A stretch of 64,000 bases of DNA from Marchantia polymorpha subsp. ruderalis (taxonomy: Eukaryota > Streptophyta > Marchantiopsida > Marchantiales > Marchantiaceae): positions 15,316,501-15,380,500 of the forward strand of contig AP031353.1 in NCBI GenBank assembly GCA_037833965.1, written 5' to 3'. The position numbers and the translations under genes were made by a program. Positions 26,575 through 45,081 of the stretch are shown in pieces (the first letter of the stretch is position 1; every line of letters starts with the position of its first letter). The notes under the pieces were generated by a model, which was not told the origin of the DNA, did no database searches, and saw only the letters and a list, made by a program, of their open reading frames with translations.

Positions 26575-27160
26575 GAGTTCTGATTTTCACACGATAAAAC
26601 AATATTATGTTACTGCAATATATGTCAAGACATGGAACCCAAATCGAAATAATATATTATCTATTGACGATGTTGACAAAATAGAACTGTTTCCTTGTAC
26701 TAGAGTTTACCTCAATGATCCAAAACGTGCTCCATACAACACAAATTTGCAGATACCGGATGTTCAAGGATGGGAGACAAAGGCACGGCCAAGAATAGGG
26801 GCTGGTGGAGCTGGTGACTTCCGGGTGGTCAGACTCGTCGCGGTGTCGCGACAGAGGGAAGGTCCACCATCTCTTTCCGGGCAAGTTGCGAACTGTCCTA
26901 TTGTAGTTGAAGAAAGCGAGTTGTGGACCGAGTCCAGTGCGCCCAGTAGTGAAGCACTGAGCTTGGAACAGCGAGCTGCATGGAGAGACCTGGTCGACAA
27001 AGAAATACATGGAAAAATGCAAGAAAAGTGTGCATTTGGAATGGGGTCTAAGAAGAAACCCGACCGAGGTTTTAAAAATGTATATCTCTTAGACAGTCTT
27101 AGGGTTACAGAGAGTTTCATGATATATACATATCTATTTATTTTCTTCAACAGAAGGTAA
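26575..27160 (+). other. Unidentified open exon-like segment
   Basis: One frame stays open for about 195 codons, starting after an acceptor-like pyrimidine tract (tttttttcctag) and ending at a stop near 27160. Composition is more balanced than in the flanking AT-rich DNA. The predicted peptide begins SSDFHTIKQYYVTAIYVKTW, continues through DVDKIELFPCTRVYLNDP, and has a Gly/Arg-rich middle and an acidic stretch EESELWTESSAPSSEALSLE. I do not recognise it. It could be an exon of a lineage-specific gene, a relic of a mobile element or a processed gene fragment. No convincing partner exons were found, although a second short open patch (27500-27740) lies nearby. Confidence 0.3.
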
Positions 27161-30100
27161 CCTAGCATGGCATAGCAACTTGTTCAAAGATGTCAAATTT
27201 TCTTTACTAGTAAATTACATTGCATTTCTAGAAACCGATGCGAAGGCTGAAACCATACATAAACATTCAGATCCGGAAGCAAGGGTGCAGTAATAAATAT
27301 ACACAATAAGTCTAAGGATATCATTGAGTAATAAATATTAATGTTTACCAATTTCAATCGAGAAATGTATTGAAAATATAGCAAAAACCGGGATGGGATA
27401 AAGTGAAGAAAATGAGTTTATCTCCAACTCCGCATCTTTGACCATATAGACATATTAAAAACGCTGGATTTTTCCAGTGCCTGGAAAACCGGGCCACCAG
27501 CAGACGTAATCTCGAAATTCGACCATCAATCTTTGCATGGATGAATTATTTGTTTGGATATCGGAAAAGGCTTTTTGACATAAGGAGGTGTGTGAAAGTC
27601 GTGTGGAGAAAGCATATAAAAACATGTTTGCATTAGACAGCCCTCCTCGTCCAACAGCAACGTGTAAGGTTCTGATAATCTTGCACAAGAAGAACAAGGT
27701 ACTGACATATGAGAGTTTGCGCAAAGAGCATCCTCTGAATCCTGACACCGATCACAATTAGTGGAATTTCATAGGTACGGGTGCAGGGTGGCGGGCATCA
27801 CCATATAGTCTCAAGGGAATGAGAAGACTTGACGGGTTCTAAAGCAGAGAGAACAAGGGTGATTAATATTTCATAGGAAAGCTAAAAGTCACATGTCTTC
27901 TGAATTATTTTCAAACAGTTTAGGGAAAAATGTACCAAAATAAAGCCACTACTATAATTCGAGCGCATGTTTACGTCAAAACCTGTTTACCGTTGACACT
28001 CTGCTTCGACACGTCCCCCCGTTCTGCAGCACCATTTCTTTTGTTTATCATAGATAATATCTTTGAATAAGAAACAAATAATAGATCAATGTTTCTGCTT
28101 TACCTCTTCCAAGAGCTCAGGGCTTCTAGGGCTGCTTTTCCAAAGTTTGTCACTAGGGATGATCATATAACGAAGAAACTGTACTGATAGGGTCTAACGA
28201 AATCTGATATTATGGATACTATACGGGTTTGTAGACTTTTAAGCAAAGATGCTATCATGGCGCTCCTTTTCGCAACAACCGAGTAGGAATCGCATGATCC
28301 AGTCGCTGACAAAGTTATAAGCCCATGGAACTGCACATTCCTACCGGTATCATGATTGAGATCTGCTGTTACTGATGAAAAGGGTATGAGCTGATTCTTG
28401 ATACAGGTGGTCTCTTGGAGCTTAAATTTATCATAAATCTCCAGTAGATGGGTTACAATAGTCCATATAATCTCACGTGGCCTTGATGGCTCGAAAGTTA
28501 AAGTACTCCGGATACAAATATTTGGATGAATAGAGTGTTCTCATCGGAGCGGGTGCTGGGTGTATCAGGCGAGCATGAAACACATTCTGTTTTCAACTCT
28601 CTGCCCTCTCGACGTTTTCCCTTTTCAGGCTTTCAGCTTGTCAGTCGGTGCCCTATCTGGCCAACCTAGCAAAGTGCTTCTATTATTCTGGGTAAATTTC
28701 ATCCTATGAAAAATTTATCGGCAACGCGGTCAGTGGATATTATTGGCGGTTATAAAGTCTCGGTTCTGACATTCCGTTCGTTTCAACTAGAAGTCTTGCT
28801 ACTTGATACACTCCACTCCTTGGTTTTGCTAGTTTGTGCACATACTTGAGAACTTTTATATGATTAAATAATCATTTAGGTGATAATTCTGACTCAACTT
28901 CTATTTCGATCGAGCCATATTATTGAAAAATAACTTGCCTTTCGTCCATGTGAATTTTGACAAACTATAGTACAAGTTTGAAGGTTCTTTAAAATCCCCA
29001 CTTCACTATTATATTTTGTATTACTAGTCATATTGTACACTAGAGAAGTATCAATCAATCATCAATCAATCACAATTATGTCTCAAATTTGAAAAAAGTG
29101 AATTGAGTACAGTAATATAATATATTAGCATCAAAATAAAATGTGATTCATAATAATATATATGATAATTCAAATCACAAATTGTATCATTAAAAGCTGA
29201 AAAATGTAAAGTTTATCTACTCTTAATATTGTGTTATGAATAATAACATTCCATATTGTTATATATAATTTCATGCAATTAAACATAATAATAAATAAAT
29301 TTTAGTTTAAAAAATTTATAACATATAATTTTTTATAATGTTGATCAAAAACAGATTATGAATTATAATGAAAATTGAATTTTTGTGAAAAAATTGCTTG
29401 GGACAAAATGTTTTTGAATCAGTTTTAAGAAATAAGTATAAAATGAAAGCTTAATGTCAAAAAATAGCTGCAATTTTTTCTAGATTTATATTCTTAAGTT
29501 AATAATAATAATTTAATCACCTTGCAACTTAAACTGGTCATTATTCGATATGCATGTATTTTATAAAATCTATAGTCTAATGATAAAATCATATGTATCA
29601 TATCTATAATTGTTTAATCTTCATTTGTATGAATCACACATCAAAGATTTGATAAAAATATATAAATGAAAATAAAAGTAATAAATAAAACATAAATAGT
29701 ATCAAAGTCACAAATTTCCAATCAATCGCAAACATATTGATGTCAATGGTAAAATCCGGAATGGCATAAAAGATAAAACTTGTCTCTTTTGATATTGTGA
29801 TCATGTATAAGGATAGTATGCACGATGGCATTAAATAAGTACAGTAGACACATAGGACATTTCAAAAAGCTTCCATGCACAAAAATGTCCAACGTTCGTC
29901 CGAGCCTAAAAGAATGAAAGTCTATATGTAGAAATATTAAACATTCTGTCTCAATCTATGAAAGTTGCTCCGCTTTGCCGCAGCCTGATGTTCCAAGTTG
30001 CATCAAATCAAGCGCCAATGGACTCAAAAGGCTCATTTGCACGAGCTCTAGAAAAGGTATTAAATACGAAATTTATCGTACTAGCCGTTACCTCCGCAAG

Positions 30101-30845
30101 CTTTAAGCTAGATATAATGTGATTATTCAACACTTTCTATTTTTGGAATATAACCAGAATAAAATTATCTACATACTGCGCGTAGCATCATACAAGTTAT
30201 TTGCAGTTGTAGTGAAATATATATGAAGCGACGTAAACTTATGAACCTCATGAGAAACAAATGTCACATCATCGTAAACATTTCAATACAATTATTGCTT
30301 GAAGAATCCATCCTACTTTACATAATCTTGAAGCTTGAAAAAGGGAGAAAATTGTACATGCATTACATGTGGAAATCTTCTTCAGAACTTAAGCTGTTTG
30401 TTTAAATGGCTGAGTAAAATAGCCAAATGCATTGTCATCTGATGAGTGAGCACACAAATAATTTCTCAAGATCTCCTTTGTGCCTGTCTACTATCTAGCG
30501 AAACCACAGTCAAGGGGATGGGCTTGGGTAATTCAGCGATGAAGGTACACCGACTTGAGCTTCACTTTAGGTTGATTTTGTGAAATGACTCAAGAGATAT
30601 AAAATAAGTGAAAGTTCCGTTAGGGCAGCAAGTAGATATGGATTGCTGGGAGCATGGGAGAGAGATTTCTGTATTGAGAGCTTCACTGAGAATGTTGGTG
30701 GTATGATTGATTTGATCAAAAATTGTTGCTTCAATTCAAATCAAGAGTTGTATTTGAAACTTGGACAAGACAGGGCTAAAACGAAGGTGTTTACTGGATG
30801 GATCCCATAGGCTAAAACGAAAGTACCAAGTTTGCGTCATATGTG
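27161..30845. other. Spacer without recognised genes
   Basis: A short open patch at about 27490-27740 gives peptides such as MFALDSPPRPTATCKVL, with no family resemblance and interrupted frames. From about 28850 to 30400 the DNA is strongly AT-rich with many short frames. I see no terminal repeats or target-site duplications that would mark a transposon. Confidence 0.45.
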
Positions 30846-30849
30846 TACA

Positions 30850-31110
30850 AAATATATTTTAGAACTTAGTGTGTCGTAGATGGTGTTATAACGAAACTTG
30901 ATAATTCACATCAAACAATTTAGGTTTTGATCGGGAGTATATATTTTAGAACTTAGTGTGTTGTAGATAGTGTTATAATGAAACTTGATAATTCACATCA
31001 AACAATTTAGGTTTTGATCTTGAGTACAAAAATATATTTTAGAACGTAGTGTGTGTTAGATGGAGTTATAACAAAACTTGATAATTCACATCAAACAATT
31101 TAGGGTCTGA
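30850..31110. repeat. Tandem repeat, three units of about 87-93 bp
   Basis: Three successive copies share the blocks ttttagaacttagtgtgt, gataattcacatcaaacaat and ttaggtt. The agaac marker recurs at 30861, 30948 and 31041, giving periods of 87 and 93 bp. The units differ by a few substitutions and small indels near the junction (cgggagtatat versus cttgagtac). No coding frame runs through the array. Confidence 0.93.
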
Positions 31111-33339
31111 TATATACATAAAATCTTAATAAGTGATCCGACACTGCTCCCTCATAGTGTAACTCATTCAAAGCTAACCATTTTCGAGCTGCATCCTACT
31201 TCTAGTCTTCTAGCGCTCGATTTGATGTGATAAACCTATCCTTAACGGTCTGATTTTCCACCATTCTACATTTTGTCCCCTTCATAGGTACTTTGCTTCA
31301 ACTTTTACCAATTTAAGTAAAGAGTTTGGGGCCGAAAAGTTTATTCTGACATGACAAAAAATTGCCATCATCGAGGAATTGGAAACTCAACCTCCGTTCA
31401 ACTGACCGGCTCAAGTAACACCTTGAAACCTGGTTAAGACGAAGCTCGATGATCTGGTAAACAGGAAGGCCTTCTGGTAAAGACAATGTCTACTAACTTG
31501 TAAAAGCCAAAATACCGATTCGAAAACTCTGAACCAGGAACAACATTGGCACCTCACGCATAAATAAACGCCACCGAAGTAGGCACAGGAGAAATCGTAC
31601 TTCATGCGTATAAAAGATCCGAGCTTACGAACAGAATTTGCGTCCACTCACAACTATGAACAAACACATAGAGATGGTGCATGAAAAACCTATCGTACAT
31701 GTAGCGCAAGCCAAGACCGTACAGGCATGAATCGCCAGGTTTGAGGTTTGGGTTTATGCTTAGGCATTAAGATCTCATATTTAACGCTATACCCCCGATA
31801 CACAGATAGTCACACACATTACTAGACCCTGCCATCAATACAAAATATATTCATCGGGTAAAACTTGGCCAGTCATTTTCACTCACCAAATGTTTCCAAG
31901 CTAATCGGTCGCAAGCTCTAAGTGACGCGATTCTTTGAGACTGTCAACTTTCGGCATTTGATACTAAATGTGTCCTGTACTGCTGCAAAGGATTATGCAC
32001 TTCGTTGCTTGGTGGGCATACAGGAAGTAAATTCAGAACCAGTTTCACTGTATATACAGGTATTCAATCCGAGGTGCATGACATAACAATGCGACAATAT
32101 ACAGACGACAACACAGTTGCCCAATGCTATAACCAACGATGCGCGAATTACAAAGATTCAAGAAACCTTGTCCGTTCAGAGCTTATGATTTACAATCTCA
32201 AAGTCGTGGAAACGAGACTTCGGGAGGAAGTACTTGCACATATAAGTGTCTCAAGGCCTGTCTACCAAGGGGATTTCATTCTCGTTTCAAAGCTTCTTGT
32301 GACAGCTGGAGAACTTGCTGCAACCTCCAATCCTGATACTTGAGATACTAATCAGCTTTGCATGAACTTTATATTCTTGAAAATATATGCGTGTAGGAGA
32401 ATACCTCATCCAACTGTAAGTTTCGATGCCGGGCACAACGACATACACCACCATCAGTATGAAGAGGCTAGGGTCACTACAAAAAAAATTGAAATAGCAG
32501 GCTCCGGCAAGAGGAAACTAGAAGGCATGATCCGTCTAAGCTTTTAGAATGGACAATCCCGAGAAATGCTCCTATAAGAAGCACCCCTATCGCTACATAC
32601 TTTTACCTACTGACTCGACGACTTAGAAGTGAGATGCATGGCCACCACTCCAGTCCGGTGAACAAAACTGCAGCAATCGCTTGATGCAAGAGACAGTTCA
32701 GGCGCACTGGAATTATGACAACAATTTCTTGAGCAAAATTATATCACACTTACAGCAAAACTCTGTAGGCTTGTAACTGAAGATGTGCATTTGCACACAC
32801 ACGCGAGCTATTTCTTCAATTTGGTAGATTCCAACACGTCTATCTCATACTTGTAGCGATAGACTCCGTATGATCGTAAAATCCTAGTGACCTGACAATC
32901 TTTCCTGTATAGAACAAACCATCAACTAGTCATCTACACACGCCAAGCAACATAAATTGTACATGAAGATCAAATCCGTCTTTCTTAATGCATTGCCCTC
33001 GCAATTTGCGTTTTGCAAGTTTTGAAACCATACATCATACGAGTGCGCTGAAGGCATTCAATACGTAGCAATGGAACAATAGACAAATACTATCCACTTA
33101 AGTATCTCTCCCATATGTAGCTGACACTGGATTGAATCACGCTCTAGACATGAACGACAATAAGGAAGATCCACACAAGATCCACAGATTCTGAGAAATG
33201 GTCCCAATTTTATTAAGATTTCCAGTGCATATCAAGAATTAGTTTGTAAGTAACAAGAATGTGAGGTCCTCTGACCTCATCACATACTCAACCCTCACCT
33301 CTACTTGCACAAATTCACGAATTACAAAGTTGAAGTAAA
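31111..33339. other. Spacer and 3' flank of the UBP5-like gene
   Basis: The longest frame (32005-32343, plus) has no family resemblance and overlaps no splice-consistent gene, so I do not call it. The right end is the probable 3' untranslated region of the minus-strand ubiquitin protease. Confidence 0.45.
33209..33214 (-). terminator. Possible poly(A) signal of the UBP5-like gene
   Basis: AATAAA on the minus strand lies about 125 bases beyond the stop codon, a plausible plant 3' untranslated region length. Confidence 0.4.
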
Positions 33340-40638
<7,299 letters not shown>

Positions 40639-40696
40639 TTTTCTCCACTCTGCAAATCAGTCCTTCCTTCGCCGCATAGATCCCTCCCTCGCTCGC

Positions 40697-40720
40697 TCCT
40701 CCTCCTCCTCCTCCTCCTCC
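40697..40720. repeat. CTC trinucleotide run
   Basis: About eight CTC units in the presumed 5' leader; the transcript strand reads GAG. Confidence 0.9.
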
Positions 40721-41186
40721 ACACCCCTATCTCCCGCGCCCTCTCCACCTCGTCCTCGTCCGCCTCGCTCTACCTCAACAAACCATCCCACCTTTACAGA
40801 AACCTCACCTCCGGCGCCTGCACTCACACACCAAAGACCCCAATCTCATCCCGCGGCGCGACGGCAACACAATCTAATCCCCAAGCCTCTCCAGATCACA
40901 TCAAATTCAAACCCCCCGCGCTAGACGTTGCAAAACCTCGTACCCACACACGCCTCCCCTCCCCGCACACACACCTCTCGCCGCTCCACTCCCGCCCCGC
41001 GCACAGATTGCCCCCTCGATCCCGTCCTCTCTGACGACCTGCCTTGTTTCCGTCGTCCCTCGTCTCCGGGCCCTCGACCTCCCAATGTACTTCGCTCAAA
41101 TCGCCGTCCTGCCCTCGTCCTCGTCCTCCTCGTCCTCGAGTTCAGCGACCGAGGAGCCCTGCACGCATAGCACCGTCCTTCTTTCC

Positions 41187-41214
41187 TTCCTGCCTGCCTG
41201 CCTGCCTGCCTGCC
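41187..41214. repeat. CTGC tetranucleotide microsatellite
   Basis: About six CTGC units upstream of the UBP5-like gene. Confidence 0.9.
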
Positions 41215-41571
41215 CTGCTCTTCGCTCGGTCGATGTTTTACCGAAGAGCCTCAACAGATCCCTCCCTCTCCTCCAGCCCCACTCTCCGCTCACTTCCCTT
41301 CCCCTGCCCCCTCCCTCCCTCCCCTCCGCTTGTCCCTGATGCTGCTGCTGCTGCTTCTTCCCGTCGTGTCTGGGTCTTTGCCGAGGTTCCAGCTTCTTCT
41401 CCCGTTCTGGGATCTCTGCCCACTCTCCTCTCTCTGCCTTCGTCCTCCTGCTCCTGCTCCCTCGGGACCTTCGGGAAGGAAGAGAGAGAGAGAGCAAGTG
41501 GCCGAGGCGGAGGCCGAGCGCCGTGGACTAAAAGTCGCAACCCGGACAACGACAAGGACCAAGGCATGCAC

Positions 41572-41597
41572 CACGAGCACGAGCACGAGCACGAGCC
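41572..41597. repeat. GAGCAC hexanucleotide array
   Basis: About four units of the hexamer cacgag lie in the GC-rich island upstream of the UBP5-like gene. Confidence 0.88.
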
Positions 41598-42050
41598 TCG
41601 AGTCTCGACCTCGACCACGCCCCGGACCTTGCGATGGCGCCTCTACTTCTCCTTCCTCCTCGGCCCACTACAGTCGATTTCGCCTCCTACTACTACGGAC
41701 GATACCGACTGCGGTCTCCCTCCTGGAAGCCAGCACAGTCCTCGCTAGTTCGTTCTAGCTGTCGGCTTCCCTGCGCTGGATTGGTCCTCTGGTCTACGTT
41801 ACCACGTCGGACTGCGCTGGTGGCAATTGCAATGGGATTCATGCGGTCTGTCTTCGTAGTCCAGTGAGTCGAGGCCAGGCCACCGGTACTGCGGTGTGGC
41901 GTGCTCGCGTAGCGCAGTGCAGATCCGCGCCACGTCCAGGGTTTGTCCGTTGGTGATGTTCTTTGCCACCGGCAGCTGCTCGAGGTGCTGCTGTGGGTTG
42001 TGCAGTACACAGGCCCAGTCCCGTACCTTCGTTGCTGGTCACAACATATC

Positions 42051-45000
42051 TGTTGACAAACTTCCACAACAACATTTGATATCATCGGGCGACTCTTTTT
42101 CCTGCGCCGACGCTTTATCTCTTTTCTTTATGGGACGGATTTCCTGGGGAATCCAACCCTGAGATAAGAACAAATTCGTACTTCCCATCCCACAAAAGCA
42201 ATGTTTTGACTGCATGCCGCACTCTTGATCGTTTTTGGGTTTCCGGTTAAACCATCTGCCATGATTCGAGACAATTTTGCGTGCATGTGTGATTTGGTAC
42301 AGACAGACGAAAACTAGGTTTGTCAGTTCGTGAGATTTTCGTGCCAAGGTTTTTTTATTTCTTCCCCGGTGTCCATGGAAATATTAGGGATCCAAGTTCT
42401 GGGGATGATTCAACGGATCCGAGTTTTGCAGAATCGTCCACTCTTTATGTATGTATGAGAATGTTCACATCCGTTGGCTGCCTTGCGCGGAGCTTTTATT
42501 TATCAGAAAACAATCACGATGGACGTGCCCGCATGTTGCGCAATTATCAATTCTTGGAGAAATATATGGAAGGATTTTCTTTCTAATAGGATCTCTGCAG
42601 AATTTTGTTGTATTGAGTACTTCGAATTTTTTATACAAAATTTAGTGTTGTTAAAAGAATAAAACTACAGAAATAATTTTCTTGTATATAAACGAGTATC
42701 TCTTCATCATAGAATACAAATGATCGAGATTCAAATTGATCTTTCTTGAGGCTTGTTCCAAGTATGCTCTTTAATTCTCAATGTATTGTCTTTCCTCATA
42801 TTACTATATTTTTTTACGAGCATACATTTATTTTTATAGTAGATTTACAATCTATCTACGATTTATCCATGATGGATTTTCATGCATCCTCACTCGACCA
42901 TATATCAACACTATCCGACTTGAATCAACTAGGATTTTTTATTTTTTTATTTTTGATCTATCTACTTATCTACATATTTCTATGTACATGTTACTGAGGT
43001 ACTAACTCTTTATATGGGATTATTGTTTAAATAAACTTGCTGCCATAATTTCTTTAACTTTACTCTTACGGTTTATTTTCTTGAAAGTTTACTTTACTTA
43101 AATAAATTTTGTTTAGGGTTTAGGGTTTACATTTATTTTTTGTTATTTACTTTAAAGGCATTCATGGGCTTGAGAGTTCAGCGAAAGATATTTTAGAATT
43201 GTAATTTCTTCTTTCCCATATTATTTCCTGCCCGTGAGTCACACATTCATCCCATATGATGATAAAACGACTTATGGAGACTATTATGAATCACTAACTC
43301 CATTAGAAGAGAGTTTCAAATCCATAGCTCCGAAATGAAATTGCTCGCCGAGCAGCTTGTTATGTGAAGTTTATCCTCACGGCTCCTCTAACGTGACGAT
43401 CTTCCTTCTCCTCATTTCCCGCAGATAAAATTGTACCTTCTTTGATAGTAACGAGCCAATAAAACCCAAAGCACAAGACATTAATGAAAAAGCTAGCATT
43501 TTAAAAGAGGAAGAACAAACGGAGACGAAGGGTCCTAGAAATGTAGGTCGACCAAAGGTCAAATGGATTGGACTTTTCAGCTCAACATCAGGCAGCGGCA
43601 TACCTCAGCCAACGTATTCGTCAAAACCAACAAAAAAGAACAAAGCCACGAATCAGCAAAAGCACCAAAGATAAAAGGAGCTGACAAAGTTGCACCATAG
43701 TACATGTTTGGACCAACCGAGTATACGCAACACGTACTATATCCATCGCCTGCATGACTTTGGGTTTCTCTTTTTAAAGGTAAGTTGGACTTTGGCAATA
43801 ACTTGTGCGTACATTGTAGTACGTAGTTGGCCATGGGGAGCAGTAACCGCCTGAATTCTCGGTGGAGGCTGCTGGATCTGTTTCAGCCGTTATTGCATCG
43901 AGAATCCTTCGGACCTCGTCGGTCATTGACAACATTAAGGGCAACATCGTCGACATTTATGCAAGAGGCGAGGGTTTCTGTCCAATGCCGTCTGGTTGGA
44001 ACATGCACCAATCAGGCGCTGAATTATCTTTAGGGTGGATGATGGACGATATAATTAGCTGCCCGCTCGAGTGAATGTGAACAGACAAACATGATTACGG
44101 GTGCCTTGTCCTGCCACCACTCGTCAAGAACATCTGTAATAAAACTCCTCTCCTAATAATACTGATTCCAGGCCTCAGGCCGACAGGACGTTCCATCTTT
44201 GGGATTCCATCGCCCTCCGATTTCATCAGTTTGTAACCGGCAGTTTTGGATATCGCCTTCCATGTCATCCCACACATTATATGCCTGAAACATAATTTCG
44301 GTCCTTGCCGAAGAGAAGGCGCGGGATCTGGATTCGTCGTTCGTCACCGTGGTCACGCAGTAGGATATTGGACACGCAGTACCGGCTTTTCCTCTTGTGT
44401 ATAGTGTTCCTTTCTTCCGCTTGCGATTCCATCTTTGACGTGGAGCATTTTGATGAAATTCGTCAGCCTTCGTGCCTGTTTCGCGTCGGGGAAAAAACCC
44501 TAAAATCAGGCTTGCGGATAAATCGTTATCTGCATTTTGAAGTTTCAGGTGAGCCAGCCGGTTCGTGCGTCACTTGCAGCACAGCCACGCCATCTCGGTA
44601 GCGTGGCTTAGAACTTCGTGCGATGAAACCGTGGAAGAGTCTTTTCTCGGGCATTGTATTTGGGATTTTGGCGTGTAGCTGCTTGCAGCAGCATTTCCTT
44701 CTTTCACGCTCAAATAAATTAGCGAATATCATTTTTCTTCATAAATGGGAAGGTTGATGTGAGGGTTGGTGCCTGAAATTTCACTCTGACAAGGCAAGAA
44801 GCTGTATTTTCTATTGGGCCTCAGCTTATGACAGTGGACGGAGTTTTTCATTACATGTTTGACTGCACACTTATAAACCATCATGACAACGACTGAAGCT
44901 GAAACTTGTACTGTACTCGATATTCTTCTTTCGAGACTATGTTGATTGCATACTTTTCACACACTTGTGATAATGATTTGCGTACAATGTCCACGTGAAG

Positions 45001-45081
45001 TTCTGAAGTAGGTTCCTTTCTCTACGTATAATATGGACTTCGGAAGTTAATGTACATGGGTATAAGGGGCGTAAGCCGAAT
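42051..45081. other. Spacer between the UBP5-like and GLE1 genes
   Basis: No gene is recognised. AT-rich DNA runs from 42600 to about 43300 and includes a telomere-like tract at 43112-43129. A telobox-type AAACCCTAA lies near 44496. The frames at 43800-44600 are short and lack family resemblance. The right end is the 3' flank of GLE1. Confidence 0.45.
43112..43129 (+). repeat. Short interstitial plant telomere-like tract
   Basis: The sequence TTTAGGGTTTAGGGTTTA is two and a half units of the plant telomere heptamer, inside AT-rich intergenic DNA. It may be a chance motif, a relic of break repair or a telobox cluster. Confidence 0.85.

Larger units (their letters stand above)
40639..42050 (-). 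promoter_or_regulatory. GC-rich, pyrimidine-rich leader/promoter island of the UBP5-like gene
   Basis: Upstream of the UBP5-like ATG the plus strand is CT-rich, so the transcript would be GA-rich, and the sequence is very GC-rich to about 42 kb. It contains a CTC run (40697-40720), a CTGC run (41187-41214), a CT/GA patch near 41480 and a GAGCAC hexamer array (41572-41597). Several long frames on both strands consist of Ser/Pro/Arg-rich low-complexity peptides and are treated as artefacts. The 5' untranslated region and promoter are inferred from position. Confidence 0.45.
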
